A stretch of DNA of 64,000 nt from Streptomyces sp. SCUT-3. GTDB lineage: Bacteria > Actinomycetota > Actinomycetes > Streptomycetales > Streptomycetaceae. The notes under the pieces were generated by a model, which saw only the letters and a list, made by a program, of their open reading frames with translations, was not told where the DNA came from and did no database searches. The stretch spans positions 2,708,001 through 2,772,000 of the forward strand of contig NZ_CP046907.1 of the NCBI RefSeq assembly GCF_014083985.1, read 5' to 3'. The translations under genes and the position numbers were made by a program. Below, one piece after another: positions 16,885 to 28,600 of the stretch (the stretch's first letter is position 1; every line of letters starts with the position of its first letter).

Positions 16885-19800
16885 GGGGCTCCTCCGTCGG
16901 ACGGGTGGTGGTGCGGGCCGGGCGGCGGTGCGGAGTCGTCCAGCCGCAGTCGGCCCAGTCGGTGGGACACGTCGATGCCGAGCTGCTCCAGCATCTGCTC
17001 GGCCCGGTTGAGCGCGTCCTGGGCCGCCCGGGCCCGGCGGGTCACTGTTTCGAGCGCCGAGGAGCCGGACGAGGACTCGCCGGCCTGCGCGCGCAGCAGG
17101 TCCAGGTCGCGGGTGGCCCGGTTCAGTTCGGCCTGTGCGTTCGAGTACTGCTCCCAGGCGGTTTCCGCGTCCTGCTGCTGGTTCGTGGCCCGCCCCGGCC
17201 CGGATCCGGACGGGGCGGATCCGGACGGGGCGGGCCCGGTGGACGGGCCCGTCCCGTCGGTCCCGCCGGGGGGACGACGGCGCTTGGACGGCGGGGGGCC
17301 GTCAAAGCCGGCTCCGCCGCCGTCGCCCGCCCCCGGGCGCCCGGCCGGGCCGGGCCCGCCAGGCCCGCCGGGCGCCGGGGCCGGCGGCGCGGCCTGCGGC
17401 GGCCCGACCCGCCATCCGCTGCCGTGCTCCCAGGTGAGGTGGAGCGGCACGCTCCCGCCGTCCCGGCGCCGCTTGGCGCCGGCGGACGCAGCCCCCTCCA
17501 CGACGTGGGTGACGCCGTCGCCGCCGGTGACGTGGATGTCCCGGCTGAGCGCCGCCGCGTACTGCTTCAGCACCAGCAGGCCGCCCGGGTCCATGGCGAA
17601 CCGCTCCCCGCTGCCGATGAACTCCCGGAGCGTTCCGGAGGGCGGGTGGATGCGCCCCTGGGCCAGACGGGTGAAGAAGTCCTCGACGCTGATCTTCTCG
17701 GCCCCCAGCGCGTCGATGACCGGATTGAGGTTCTTGTCGGCTTCCCTCTTCGCGGCGCTGTGCCAGGTACCCAGTTTCTTCGCGTAGTCCGACTCGCCCG
17801 TGTCCACGGGCATGGGCTTGGAGTACGGCTTGTCGAGCCCGTCCACGGTGCTGCTCAGCAGGCGCTCAGGGGCGAGGGAGGCGTCCCGCTGCGCGGCGCC
17901 GCTCAGGGCGTCGAAGAGCGAGCCGGGCGGCTGCGGCAGCGGCTGCGTCCCCGGCCCGAGGTGTTCCTCGCGCAGGTAGCGCAGCCGGCGCAGCAGCGCC
18001 ATGCGGTCGTTGGACAGGGCCAGGTCGCGCGTCGCGAGCCGGAGTTCGTCGGGGGAGATGCCGGCGCGCAGCCCGTCGGCGCCGGGCACGCCCGCCGACA
18101 CCGCGGTGGAGGGCGGGTTCGTGTCGGCACCCAGGCGCGAGTCGAGGGTGCCGGACACGCCGCCCGCGGTGCGGGTCCGCGGCGGGGCGGCCGAGTGGTC
18201 GTGCGCACCGGGCGCGGGGTCGGCGGGGCGGGCCGGCTGCGGGTCGTGCCTGTGCGGGAACAGCGGGTCGCGTCCGGTCGGGACGCCCGTGGCCCCGCCG
18301 GCCGGCCCGTCGTCGGGCCGGGCCGTCCACTCGTCCCGGTGGTGGGCCGGGTACAGGCCCTTGCGGGCGGTCTGCGCCGAGCCGCCCGCCTCCGAGGTGC
18401 CGACCAGCCGGTCCATCGGGTTCTTGAGGTCGCCGTGGTCCTGGGGCAGCTTGCCGGTCCGCTTGGCACCCGCGATCAGCCGGGCCACGTCGGTCGGCAC
18501 GGCGGCGCCCTGCACGTCGTTGACGAAGGCCGCGCCGCGCTCCGGCAGGGTGTTGTTGCCGGCCGCGACGGCCCGTTCGGCGAGGCGGGTGTCCAGCGCG
18601 TCGACGGCCTTGTTCAGCAGCTGCGGGGTCGCGGTGGTGTCCGGTGCCTTGCCGTGCGGCGGCACCGGGTGGCCGAGGGAGTCCGCGAGGGAGCGGAGCC
18701 GGCCCGCGTCGCCGGGGCCGAACCCGCCGAGGGCCGGGCGGGGGCCGTCCAAGGCGTCGGCCAGCTGCCGGATCGCGTCCTGCGCGGCCGGCAGTTCGTG
18801 CGCCGGGATCCTGACCCCGCCCGGCCGCAGGGAGGCGGCCGCCCGGCCCAGCAGGTCGCGGGCTTCGTCGGCAGTGCCGGTGAAGGCCGGCAGCGGCAGT
18901 CGGCGGTTCATCTCCCAGGCGTTCAGCTGGTTGAGCCGGTTGCCGAGCGTGGCGAACTCGCCCGCACCGCCGCCGAAGCGGAGGGCGTCCCCGCCCTCCC
19001 GGCTCAGCATCGTGGCGGCGGCGTCCACGAAGAGGTTCGGCTCGGGAATGTACGGCAGCTGCGGGTGGACCGCCGCGAGCCGGGTCCGCGCGTTCATGTC
19101 GTGCTCGATGCGCCGGAGCAGGCCGGGCAGTTCGGCCGGGGCGATGGTCGGCGCGGCCTTCGGGCCTGCGGCTCCCTTGCCCTTGGCCCCCTTGCCCTTG
19201 CCCGTGCCGCTCGCTGCGGCGTCCGGCACGGGACTCGGGCCGGCGGCCGCCTTCCCCTTCCCCTTGCCCTTGCCGCTCGCCGCGGCCTCCTTGGCGGCCG
19301 CGGCGTCTGCGGCGGCCTTGGCGTCCTTGGCGATCCTGGCGTTGGCCTCCGCGATCAGCTCGGACCTCGCCCCCGCTGCGGTGAGGTCGGGCGCGCGGTA
19401 GCCGCCGGCCATCATCAGCGGACGCAGCGGCGGCTCCGGCATCTCGCCGGCCGCGCGCAGGGCGGCGGCGTCGGGCATGCGCAGCGTCTCCTCGAAGTAC
19501 TGGAAGACGTGCCGGCCGTCGGGGACCACGTGCGGGTGGAAGTCGAAGTCCATGACGGAGAAGTAGGGATGGAGGTTGTGCTCCATCATGGTGCGGGCCA
19601 GGTGCGTGCCGACCGCGCTCTCGAGCACGGCGTTGCGAACAGTGCCGTACTGGAAGGAGCCGCCGGTCGCGTTGTACGGCACGTGCACCAGCGCCACCGG
19701 GTGGGCGAACCGGGCGTTCCCCAGCTCGGTGCGCATGGCCGCCTGGATGGCGGCCAGTGCGCTATCGGGCCCGTTGACGCCGATCACAACCGCGACGCGC

Positions 19801-20751
19801 CGGTCGAAACCGTGCAGGCCTGCCCCGACCGTGTCCAGGAAGCGCTGCAGACCACCGTTGGCCAGGCCGTCCCAGCGCACGATCGCGTTGACGACGAACC
19901 CCAGGGGCCGGGATTCGGCCACGCTGTCGCGGACGAAGTCCAGGTAGGCGTTCTCGGTCAGCGCGCCCGCGGGCGGGGTGGTCCGGCCGGGACTGCCTTC
20001 GCGGAAGGCGTCGTTGACGAGCGTGAACCGGTGGACGGCGCCCTGGCCCGCGCCGGGCGGCGTCCACGGGTGGGCGCCGCCGACCGGTACGGCGGGTGCC
20101 GCTTCCGGGGCGTGCGCGGGCGGGTGGGCGCCCGCGTCCATGTCCACGTCCATGGCGTCGTCGGCCGCGCCGGGCCGCGGCGTCGGGTCGGTGGCGGCGG
20201 GGTGCGGGGCGGTCCCGTGCGGCACGGGGGCGGGGTCCAGGTCCATGGCGTCGTCGGCCGCGCCGGGCGGCGGCGTCGGGTCGGTGGCGGCGGGGTGCGG
20301 GGCGGTCCCGTGCGGCACGGGGGCGGGGTCCAGGTCCATGGCGTCGCCGGCCGCGCCGGGCGGCGGCGTCGGGGCGTCGCCCGCGCCGGTGCCCGCCGGG
20401 TGCGGGGCGCCGCCGCCGAGGCGGCGGGGGGCGGGGCGCCGCCGAGGAGGAAGCCGCCGCGTTCGACGGCGATGCGTCCGATGATGCTGCGGATCTCGTT
20501 GTGGGTGGCCACCGGATCCATGCCGAGCCGGCGCAGTGCGTCCTCGGCCCGGTCGAGGGCCTGTTCGGCGCGGGCGTAGTCGGCCAGGGCCGCCCGGTGG
20601 GCGGGGGTGGGCTGGAGGGGCCGGCGGCGCCCGGCGGCGCGACCTGGTCGAGCCGCCTCTCGGCCTGGCCCAGCCGGGTCAGCGCCTGCTGGTAGGACGC
20701 CCAGCCGTTGACCCGGGCGGCGGCCTCCGGGCCGGAGGTGTTGCCGATCAC
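16881..20751 (-). CDS. Large T7SS-associated protein with possible GT-A-like module (two apparent frameshifts)
   Basis: About 1,290 residues are encoded if two single-base gaps (near 20605-20620 and 20410-20437) are restored. GTG 20751 is the start, overlapping the stop of the upstream gene as GTGA. The N-terminus (VIGNTSGPEAAAR, then ADYARAEQALDRAEDALRRL) is helical. Next come 31-residue acidic/Pro repeats (DAMDLDPAPVPHG), then a globular domain with FVVNAIVRWDG, RRVAVVIGVNG, GTVRNAVLES and VMDFDFHPH. That order resembles a glycosyltransferase A fold with a DxD metal motif; this is my inference. Lys/Gly runs (GKGKGKGK) and long linkers follow, with a coiled coil at the C-terminus. No function is established. 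Confidence 0.65.
20154..20339. repeat. Two 93-bp tandem repeats inside the large protein gene
   Basis: Copies 20154-20246 and 20247-20339 differ at only one base by eye, and a diverged third copy begins at 20340. Each encodes 31 residues of an acidic, proline-rich unit. Such near-identity implies recent duplication or ongoing copy-number change. Confidence 0.85.
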
Positions 20752-23700
20752 GACTTGTGGACGGCGTGCATCCGCCGGTTCATGGTGATCGCCGCGTCCC
20801 GGCCGCCCCACCTGTTGCCGGCGGGCACGGTCGTCGGGCCGGACAGTCCGTCGCCGCCGGGCTGCGACGCGGGGCCTTGCCCTTGCCCTTGCCGCCGGGG
20901 GCGGGCGGCAGGGAGGGCACGGCCGACGCGGGGGGGCACGGCACCGTCCCCGGCGGGCGCCGGGGTGTGCGGGGCCGCGGCGGCCGGGGTGGGTGCGGCC
21001 TGGGCGGCCGGGGTGGGTGCCGGGGTGTGCGCGGCCTGGGCCGGGGCGGGGTGGCGAGGTCCGTGCCGCCGGTGCGGCCGGGGCGTGCCACCAGGTCGAG
21101 GGCGGCGTCGGCCGCGCCGCGCGGCGCCGTGCCGGCGGTGTCCAGTGCGGGGCGCGCGGAGACCGCGGTGGCGTTCTCCGCGCGGACGCCGTGCGTGGCG
21201 GGCGGCGGGCCCGCCGGACCGTCGTCCCGCAGCAGGCTCAGGGCCAGCTCCTGCGGGTTCAGGGCCGGTGCCGGCGGCGGCGTCGCGGCCGAGGCCCCGC
21301 CGGGGTCGGGGTGGCGCCGCGCCCCGGGGCACCGCGCCCGGTACGGGCACCCCGTCGCCGGTCACCTTCGCCCCGGCGTTCACGGGCGGTGCGGCGTGCC
21401 CGGACGGTACGGCGTGCCCGGCGCCGGTGACGGGGGCGTGCCCGGCCGCGGCAGCCGGGACGTGGACACCACCGGCAGCCGGGGCGTGGACGCCGCCGGT
21501 GGCCGGGGGCCCGTGCACCGTGCTCGTTCCGGGCACGTGGAGGGCGCCGGCGGCCGGGGCCGGGGCCGCGTGGGGCCGGGCCGGAGCGCGGGACCTCGAC
21601 CGCGGCCGCCGGGTTCGGCACAAGGTTCACCGCGCCCCGCCCGGCGTCTGGACCGCGCCGCCGCCCGGCACGTGCAGCGGGCCGCCCGCGTGCGCGGCAG
21701 CGCCGGTGCCCGCGCCCGGCGTCTGCACAGCGCCCGTCCCGGGGGCGTGGCCGACCGGGGCGGGTCCGACCGGGGCCGTGGCGGCGATCGTGTGCGCGTC
21801 CACCGTCCGTACCGGGGCGTCGCCGATGCGCAGCGAGATGCCGTCCGCCCGGATGCCGGTGACGGCGACGTCGCCCAGCGACAGGGCGTGCAGTTCGCTG
21901 AAGGTGAGGTTGTCCAGGTCCTCGGCGTACCCGACCGCGCCCCGTGCCATCGACACGCCGTCGCCCACGCCCGCCACCGGCACGCCGGAGACGCCGGCCC
22001 GGATGCGCCGACCGCTCCGGGCTGCACGGTCGGGACGGTGTGCGGGGCGGTCTGCGGGACGGTGTGCGCGAGGGGCGCCGGGGTGCGGGCGTCGCGCAGC
22101 AGGTCGATGGCGGTGTGGCCGTTCACCAGCAGGTTGCTGTCCAGCCGGACCTGGCCGGCGGCCAGGTCGGTCTGCGCCACCAGCTGCGGACCGCCGGACA
22201 GCCCGCCGGGGATGCTGAGCCCGCTCGGCGCGGTGGTCATTCCGGTCGGCGCGGCCGGCAGGTGCAGCGCCGTGCCCGGCGGCGGCGCCGTCACGAGTCC
22301 GCCCGGTACGTGCGTCCCGGCGCCGGGCGTCGGCATCCCGCCGGCCGGCGTGCCGGCCCCGAGCCCGTGCACGGCGGGCACGGGCATGCCCGGAGCGGTG
22401 TGCGCGCCGAGGGCCGGCAGTCCGCGCATCCCGTCCAGGCCGCCGAAGCCGAGGGAGCCGAGGTTGACCGTCGGCAGCTTCGTGATCGACAGGTGCACGA
22501 GGTCGGCCGTGCCGGCGAACCCGGCGCCCGCGCCCGGCCGGAACAGCCCGCCCGGCGACGGGGCCCCGAAGAAGCCGTCCCGCCGAACCGCGCCGGCGGT
22601 ACAGTGGGGGTGCGGGCACCAGCGCGCCCGGCGGGACGTGCGTCAGTGTGCTGCCGCGCCCAGCACTGCCTCCGCCGGCCGGCGTTGACGAGCAGCGCGT
22701 GCAGTTCGGGTCGGGCGATGCCGAGGACGCGCTCGCCGAACGCCAGGCGCGCGGCACCGCCGATGCCGAGCACGCTCATCTCGGCGAAGTTCAGCGGCAC
22801 CAGCGCGGCCACCGTGAACCGGCCCAGCCGCTGCACGTTGACCACGGTGTAGGCGCCGATCCTGCCCCAGGTGCCGGAGGCGTTGACGGTGGCGCGCGCC
22901 CAGTCGGCGCGGACGGTCACCACCACGCCCTTCCAGCCGCTCTGCCCGGCGGTGATGATGCCGCGGCCGATCGCGACAGGTCGAAGCGCAGCGAGCCGCC
23001 GATCTTCGCGCCCACGACCATCGGCAGGACCACGAAGTGCGGCAGGCCGGTCAGCCGGGCGATGTTGCCCGCCTGGAAGCTCAGTGCCCGGGCGGAGCCG
23101 GAGATGCGGGAGGCGCCGCCCTTGAGGGTGTTGCCCAGGCCCTTGACGAGCTGGCCGACGTTGATGCCCTTGGTGCTGGGGAAGAGCACCCCGAGGAAGG
23201 CGAGGCCCAGTTCGAGGCCGCCGGCCTTGCCCTGGCTGAAGTCCACGATGGTCTTGATGAGCAGGGCGGCGTTCATGCCCCAGGCGATGATGCCGAGGAT
23301 GCCGCCGGTGAACACCGCGATCACCGAGATGATGATCGTGAGCCACTGGAAGGCTTCCCAGAACAGGTCGCAGTCGCTGACCGGCTGCACCATCAGCGTG
23401 CCCGCGTGGTGCAGGGAGTTGCGCAGGTTCGTTGCGGCGGTGGAGACGTCCGAGGCGGCGCTGCGGGCGCGTTCCTTCATCGTCTCGCGCGCGGGGTCGT
23501 CTCGGACATGCCCTGGGCGGCGCTCAACGCCTGGTCCGCCTCCGCCTGCGCGTTCGTCACGGCGGTGGCGTACGTGCGCAGCGCGCCTCGGCGATGCGGA
23601 AGGACTCCTCGACGCGTCCGACGAAGCGGTGCAGGTGCTCGTCGACCACGTCGCGCAGCGCGTCGGCCGTCTTGCCGATGAACCGCTGCCCGTCCCCGGC

Positions 23701-23856
23701 GGTGTTCTGCAGCTCGCGCAGGCCGTTGTTGATGGTGCCGGCGGAGTCCGCCAGGTCCCGCATGGCGTCCGCGATGGTCTTGAGCGTGGCCGGGTCGCCC
23801 GGTGCGGGGTCGGAATCCAGGCCGAGGGCGCTCCAGTCCCCGGGGCGTGCCGCCAC
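20748..23856 (-). CDS. Large T7SS substrate-like membrane protein with T7SS signal domain (many apparent frameshifts)
   Basis: Roughly 1,040 residues are spread over many short frames; each switch fits a missing base. GTG 23856 is the start, with AGGAGG 5 nt upstream. The N-terminus DWSALGLDSDPAPGDP matches the putative T7SS secretion-signal family (lGlDpdPvPGdp pattern), followed by a helical ESX-like hairpin (INNGLRELQ ... AQAEADQALSAAQ). Around residue 140 lies a strongly hydrophobic segment (WLTIIISVIAVFTGGILGII). The rest is Gly/Pro/Ala-rich with repeated HAPVTGAGH- and VHAPAAGG-like units and ends MNRRMHAVHKS. It is probably exported by, or part of, the T7SS. Frame switches lie near 23585, 23495, 22980, 22690-22600, 22005, 21630, 21580, 21320, 21050 and 20930. 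Confidence 0.65.
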
Positions 23857-24058
23857 CTGCGCCTCCTGGCCGTCCCCTCGTGCCCTTCGCTGACACATGG
23901 TCAACGTAACCCGGCCCCAAGCCGGTTCACCCTGTGAACGATGTCACAGCCCGCGGTGGACGGGTCCGTTTTTGAACCGTCCGCGTCCGGCGTGCGTCGC
24001 ACAGGGGGAGGCCGCCCCGGCGTGTCCGCCCGCCCGCCCGTCCGCCCGGAGGAGTGCT

Positions 24059-25046
24059 GTGCCCGACATCGCAGTCGACTACGAGCTGCTCAACCAGGTG
24101 GCCAAGAAGGCCCGTTCGCTCAAGGACCAGGTGCAGCACGCCCGCGAGAGCAAGCAGGACTACTCGGTCGCGGAGGTCGGCAGCGGCGTTCCCTACGCCA
24201 TCCGCGCCTACTACTCGGTCTGGAAGGGCTCCTTCAAGCGCTCCGAGGAGAAGCTGGAGAAGCTCGCCAACCTCTACGAGGCGTGGCCCGCGGCTGGGCC
24301 GACTGGGACTTCGGGCTCGCCGGTGAGGCCAGCAAGCAGGAGGCGTCCCTCTCCTCGGACCTCTACCGGACCCAGAAGGAGATCTGGGACAAGTGGCAGG
24401 AGCAGGTCCGCGCGGGCAACGTCGACCCCGACGACCCGCGCGCGCCCAAGCCGCCGCAGGGCGAACGGCCCTCCAAGTGGACGACCTCGGACGGGCGCGG
24501 CAACTCGACCACCACCACGTACGAGTACGGCGCCGACGGCAAGCCGACCAAAATCACCACGGAGGTGCGCACGAGCAGCGGCCTGACGAGCAAGGACGTC
24601 ACGAACTACCACCCCGACGGCACCTACGACTCCTCGGCCACCGACGTCTACGGCAACGTCACCACCACCACCGGCAAGGCCGTCACCACCGAGACGGACG
24701 GCCGGAAGATCACCGACGACTCCTTCAAGAGCGTCACGAAGGCGCCCGGCGACGGCGGCGAGAGCACCACCACCGGCACCAGCCACTCCGTCTACAACAC
24801 CGAGACCGGGCACCGCGACACCACCACGACCTACACCCGGACCGGCCGGACGACGACGGCAACCAGGAAACCGTCAAGGGCACCAGCACCACGTCCGTGG
24901 ACCTCAACGGCCACGAGGTCGTCACCACGATCGAGGTCAAGGAGGACGGCAGCGGCACCAAGACCGTGGTGACCGACGGCCGTACCGAGGAGTGGACCAG
25001 CCGGAACGCGGCCGGCAACACCGGCTGGAAGCGCTCCGACGACTGA
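24059..25046 (+). CDS. WXG-containing T7SS substrate with Thr-rich YD-like repeats (two apparent frameshifts)
   Basis: The start is GTG 24059 with GGAGG just upstream. Residues 1-85 form an ESX-like helical hairpin with WKG at about 55-57. Single-base gaps near 24290 and 24845 break the frame; restoring them gives about 330 residues. The C-terminal two thirds is a Thr/Asp/Gly-rich series of strands (TTTTYEYGADGKPTKITTE, STTSVDLNGHEVVTTIEVKE) reminiscent of YD/RHS repeat proteins. No toxin domain follows. It is divergent from the large gene at its left and 126 bp before a WXG100 gene, so both are likely secreted together by the locus. Confidence 0.75.
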
Positions 25047-25132
25047 CCCCGCCCGAGCCCGCCCGCGCGCCGTCCGAGATCCGTCCGGGCGTTCCGCAGG
25101 CCCCCGGACCGGACCACCCGGCCCTGTCCCGC

Positions 25133-25160
25133 ACATCCGCACATCCGCACATCCGCACAG
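25133..25160. repeat. 8-bp tandem repeat upstream of the WXG100 gene
   Basis: ACATCCGC occurs three times in tandem (25133-25156) followed by ACA, ending close to the ribosome site of the next gene. Copy number could alter the leader length. Confidence 0.8.
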
Positions 25161-25172
25161 AAGGAGCGATCC

Positions 25173-25480
25173 ATGCCCGCCGGCAACATCAACCTCGACT
25201 ACAGCGAGATCGTCCGCGTCTCCGGTGTCATGAACCAGGCCGTCAACGACATCAACCCGCACCTGCTGTCCACCAAGACCTCGGTCGAGGGCTGCTCGAC
25301 AACGGCCTGTTCATGCAGCAGAGCAGCCCGGCCATGAAGGCCGCCTACGAGAAGCTCACCGCCTCCCTCCAGCAGGCGGTGGAGAGCATCAACAGCTTCG
25401 CCATGCAGTTCACCAAGATCAAGGAGTCCGTGGAGAAGATGGACGCGGAGATCGCGGCCAGCACCAACAAGGCGTCCTGA
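25173..25480 (+). CDS. WXG100/ESAT-6-like protein (one apparent frameshift)
   Basis: ATG 25173 follows AGAAGGAGCG with ideal spacing. The frame is lost near 25290 and continues one base off; restoring it gives about 103 residues, the normal WXG100 length. The product is two amphipathic helices: IVRVSGVMNQAVNDI, then a turn (EGLLDNGLF in place of WXG) and QQSSPAMKAAYEKL onward, ending TNKAS. WXG100 proteins form helical dimers and are substrates of T7SS ATPases. It lies right beside the EssC-like gene, which converges on it. Confidence 0.8.
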
Positions 25481-25537
25481 CGCGCCGCGCCGTCCGCCGC
25501 GCACCCGGCCCCGGGTCGTACGCGCGTGAACGGGGGC

Positions 25538-25614
25538 CCCCGCCGTCCTGCACGGCGGGGACCCGGCCCGTTCCGTTCCGGTCCGCGCGCCCCGGGACCG
25601 GGTCCCGGGGCGCG
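25538..25614. terminator. Double stem-loop between convergent WXG100 and EssC-like genes
   Basis: CCCCGCCGT (25538-25546) pairs with ACGGCGGGG (25552-25560). Then CGCGCCCCGGGACC (25586-25599) pairs with GGTCCCGGGGCGCG (25601-25614). The second hairpin ends 10 nt from the TGA at 25624 that I propose as the true end of the EssC-like gene, supporting that choice. Confidence 0.7.
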
Positions 25615-25623
25615 TCTGGGGGC

Positions 25624-28600
25624 TCAGGCCCGTCGTCCGAGCGGAGCACCGTCTCCGGGATGAGGACCGACACCAGCATCCCCGTGACCGGGTCCACCGT
25701 CAGCCCGCGCCCCGGCACCGGCCGGCCGCGCAGCTGGTCGTACGGCAGCCGCACGCCCAGCAGGTCGCCCTCGGCGGGGGACTGCGGCGACAGCAGTACG
25801 CCGCGCCGCACCCGCCGCACCTGGCCCAGCCAGCCGATGCCCGCCGACGTCAGCGTCTCGGCGGTGGCGGCGACCGCCAGCCCGTGGCCCCGGTCCCGGC
25901 CGGTGGCCGCGATCTCCCGGAGCACCGAATCGGCGGCCGGCATCTGCGCCAGCAGGTCGGCGTCGTCCACCAGGACCACCGCCGGGCCGGTGCCGGCGGC
26001 CAGCGCGTCGCGCACCTCGTCGGCCATCGGGTCCGGCGACTCCAGCACCACCGCGTGCGGGTGCCGGCGCAGCCCGCGCAGCGGCGACTCGCGCGGCGTG
26101 AGCACCACCACGCGCGTGCCGCCCGCCAGCAGTGACACCGCCAGGCTGGCCAGCGCCGTGGAGCGGCCGGCCCCGGCGGGCCGCTCACCAGGAACGAGGG
26201 CGAGCCGGCCGCGAAGTCCACGCCCAGCGGCTCCAGGTCGTCGCCGCCGATGCCCAGCAGGCCCCACAGGGGGCGCCGCTGCTCGGCCGGCACCTTCTCC
26301 CAGGCGTCGGTGAACGCCACCTGCCGCGGCAGGGTGAGCACCCGCGCCGGGCGGCGGGCCGCCGGCACGTCCGGTCCCTGCGGGCCGCCTCCTCGCCGAT
26401 CCGGCGCAGCGCCTCCGCCTGGTCCCGGCCGGTGGCCGTGGACGCGTCCGCGGCCTCCTCGCCGAGCAGCGCCACCTGCACCTCCGTGCCGCTGCCGCCC
26501 CGCCAGCCGGCCCTGCGGCACGACCGCCGGGATCTGCTTGGAGGAGATGCCGGCCAGCATGTACTCGTTGCGGTCGGTCAGCCGCATCAGCAGCCGCTCG
26601 TCGTTGAGCGAGGCCACCTTGCCCGACAGCAGGGCGCGTTCGGAGGTGGCCACCACGTGGATGCCCATGGGGGCGCCCTCGCGGATCAGGGCGGTCAGCT
26701 CCTGCACCGGCCGGCCGCTGTCGTGGTCGCCGAGCAGCGCCACGAGCGAGTCCCAGCCGTCGATCAGCAGCACACGTGGGCGGGCCGTTCGGCGGCCGGC
26801 AGCAGCCCGCGCAGCTCGGGCAGCGACGCCACCCCGTGCGCGGCCAGCAGCTCCTGGCGGCGGGCCATCTCCGCGAGCAGCCGCGCGTGCAGCCGGCCCA
26901 GCCGCTCCAGGTCGGCGCGCGGCACGACAGCGCCGCAGTGCGGCAGTGCCGTCAGGGCGGCCAGCGCGCCGCCGGCCGCGTCGATGCCGTACAGGTGGAC
27001 GTCGGCGCTGGAGTGCCGGCGGGCCAGGGCCCGGCGACGGTGCGCAGCACCTGCGAACGGCCGAGCGCGGCGTGCCGATGACGTACAGGTGCCCGAAGGC
27101 GGACAGGTCCAGTTCCAGCGGCTCCTGCCGCTGCGCCGCCGGTACGTCGGCCAGGGCCCACGGCACCGGCGCGAGCCTGCCGTTGCCCGGGTCGGGGCGG
27201 CGGGGCAGGTCGCCCAGGGTGAGGGCGGTGGGCAGCGGCGGCAGCCACGGGCTGGGCTGCGGCGCGATCGCCAGTTCCTCGGCGGCCTCGCGCAGCGCGT
27301 CCACCAGGACGGACAGGTCCGTGGGGCCGTCGGCGTCGGCCTCGGCGGCGGCGTCGTCGTCCTCGGACGCCTGCCCGGGGCGGGCTCGGCCGCGGCCCGG
27401 CCCAGCAGGGACCAGTGCACGTCGCTGGTCCAGATCGGCGCGTCCGCGGCGGCCGCGGGGGCGGGTGCGTCCGCAGCCGGTGCGGCCGCGGCGGCGTCCT
27501 CCGCACGGCGCCCACGTACGCCGTCTGGAACGGCAGCACCGAGCGGTGCCCCACCCGCGCCAGGGCCCGGCCGGGCGTGGAGGCGGATGGTCACCGCGTC
27601 GTTGACCTCCAGCACGTCCTGGCTGTCCATGGTGTCCGTGACGCGGAGCGCGATCCGCAGGTTGGTGTTGGCGCGGATGTCGGCGGTGACCACGCCCGCG
27701 GGCCGCTGTGTGGCCAGCACCAGGTGCAGGCCCAGCGACGGCCGCGCTGCGCGATGGATACCAGGCCCGGTACGAACTCCTGCACGTCGCGCGCGAGGGT
27801 GGCGAACTCGTCGATTACCAGCAGCAGCCGGGGCAGCGCGGGCAGCAGCGGGTTGCGGCGGCGCATGGCCCGGTACTCCGCGTGGTCCTTGGCGCCCGCG
27901 TCCGCCAGGAGCCTTTCGCGGCGCACCAGTTCGGCGCCGAGCGAGGACAGCGCCCGCTCACCAGGTGGCTGTCCAGGTCGGTGACCATGCCGAGGACGTG
28001 CGGCAGCCGCACGCACTCCCGGAACGCGCTGCCGCCCTTGTAGTCGACCAGGACGAAGGTCATCTCGTCCGGCCGGTTCACCGCCGCCAGCGACGCCACC
28101 AGGCTCTGCAGCAGCTCCGACTTGCCCGCGCCGGTGGTGCCCGCCACCAGGGCGTGCGGGCCGTCCTTTACCAGGTCGAAGACGACCGGCCCGGTGTAGC
28201 CGACGCCGAGCAGCGCGGTGGAGGCGGGCCGCTGCTCCCAGCGGTGCACCAGGTCCGCGGCGGTGGGCGGCTCCAGCTCCAGCAGCCGCAGCAGGTTCGC
28301 CCGGTCCGGCAGGCCGTCGGAGCCGTCCGGGGTGATGTCGCGCACGGGCGCCAGCGCCCGCGCCACCCGCTCGCACCAGTCGGCGTCCACCAGGTCGGGG
28401 CGGATGCCCGGCAGGTCGGCGCTGCGGCTGCGGCGGAGCGTCAGCTCGCGCGCCCCGACCGCGCACACCGAGGCGCACTCCTCGGGGAGCATCCGCTCCT
28501 CCTGGTCCACGCAGATCAGGAAGACCCGGACCGCCGGGCCCTCCTTCAGCACCTGCACCACGCCCGGCACGTCGCGCAGCCGCCGGGCGCCGTCCAGCAC

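Noticed and set aside
14146..17787. Very long open frames on the + strand opposite the T7SS genes
   Set aside because: High GC keeps antisense frames open. The composition (Arg/Gly/Ala-rich, no family motifs) and the clear proteins on the other strand show that these are shadows. The same applies to 26132-30247.
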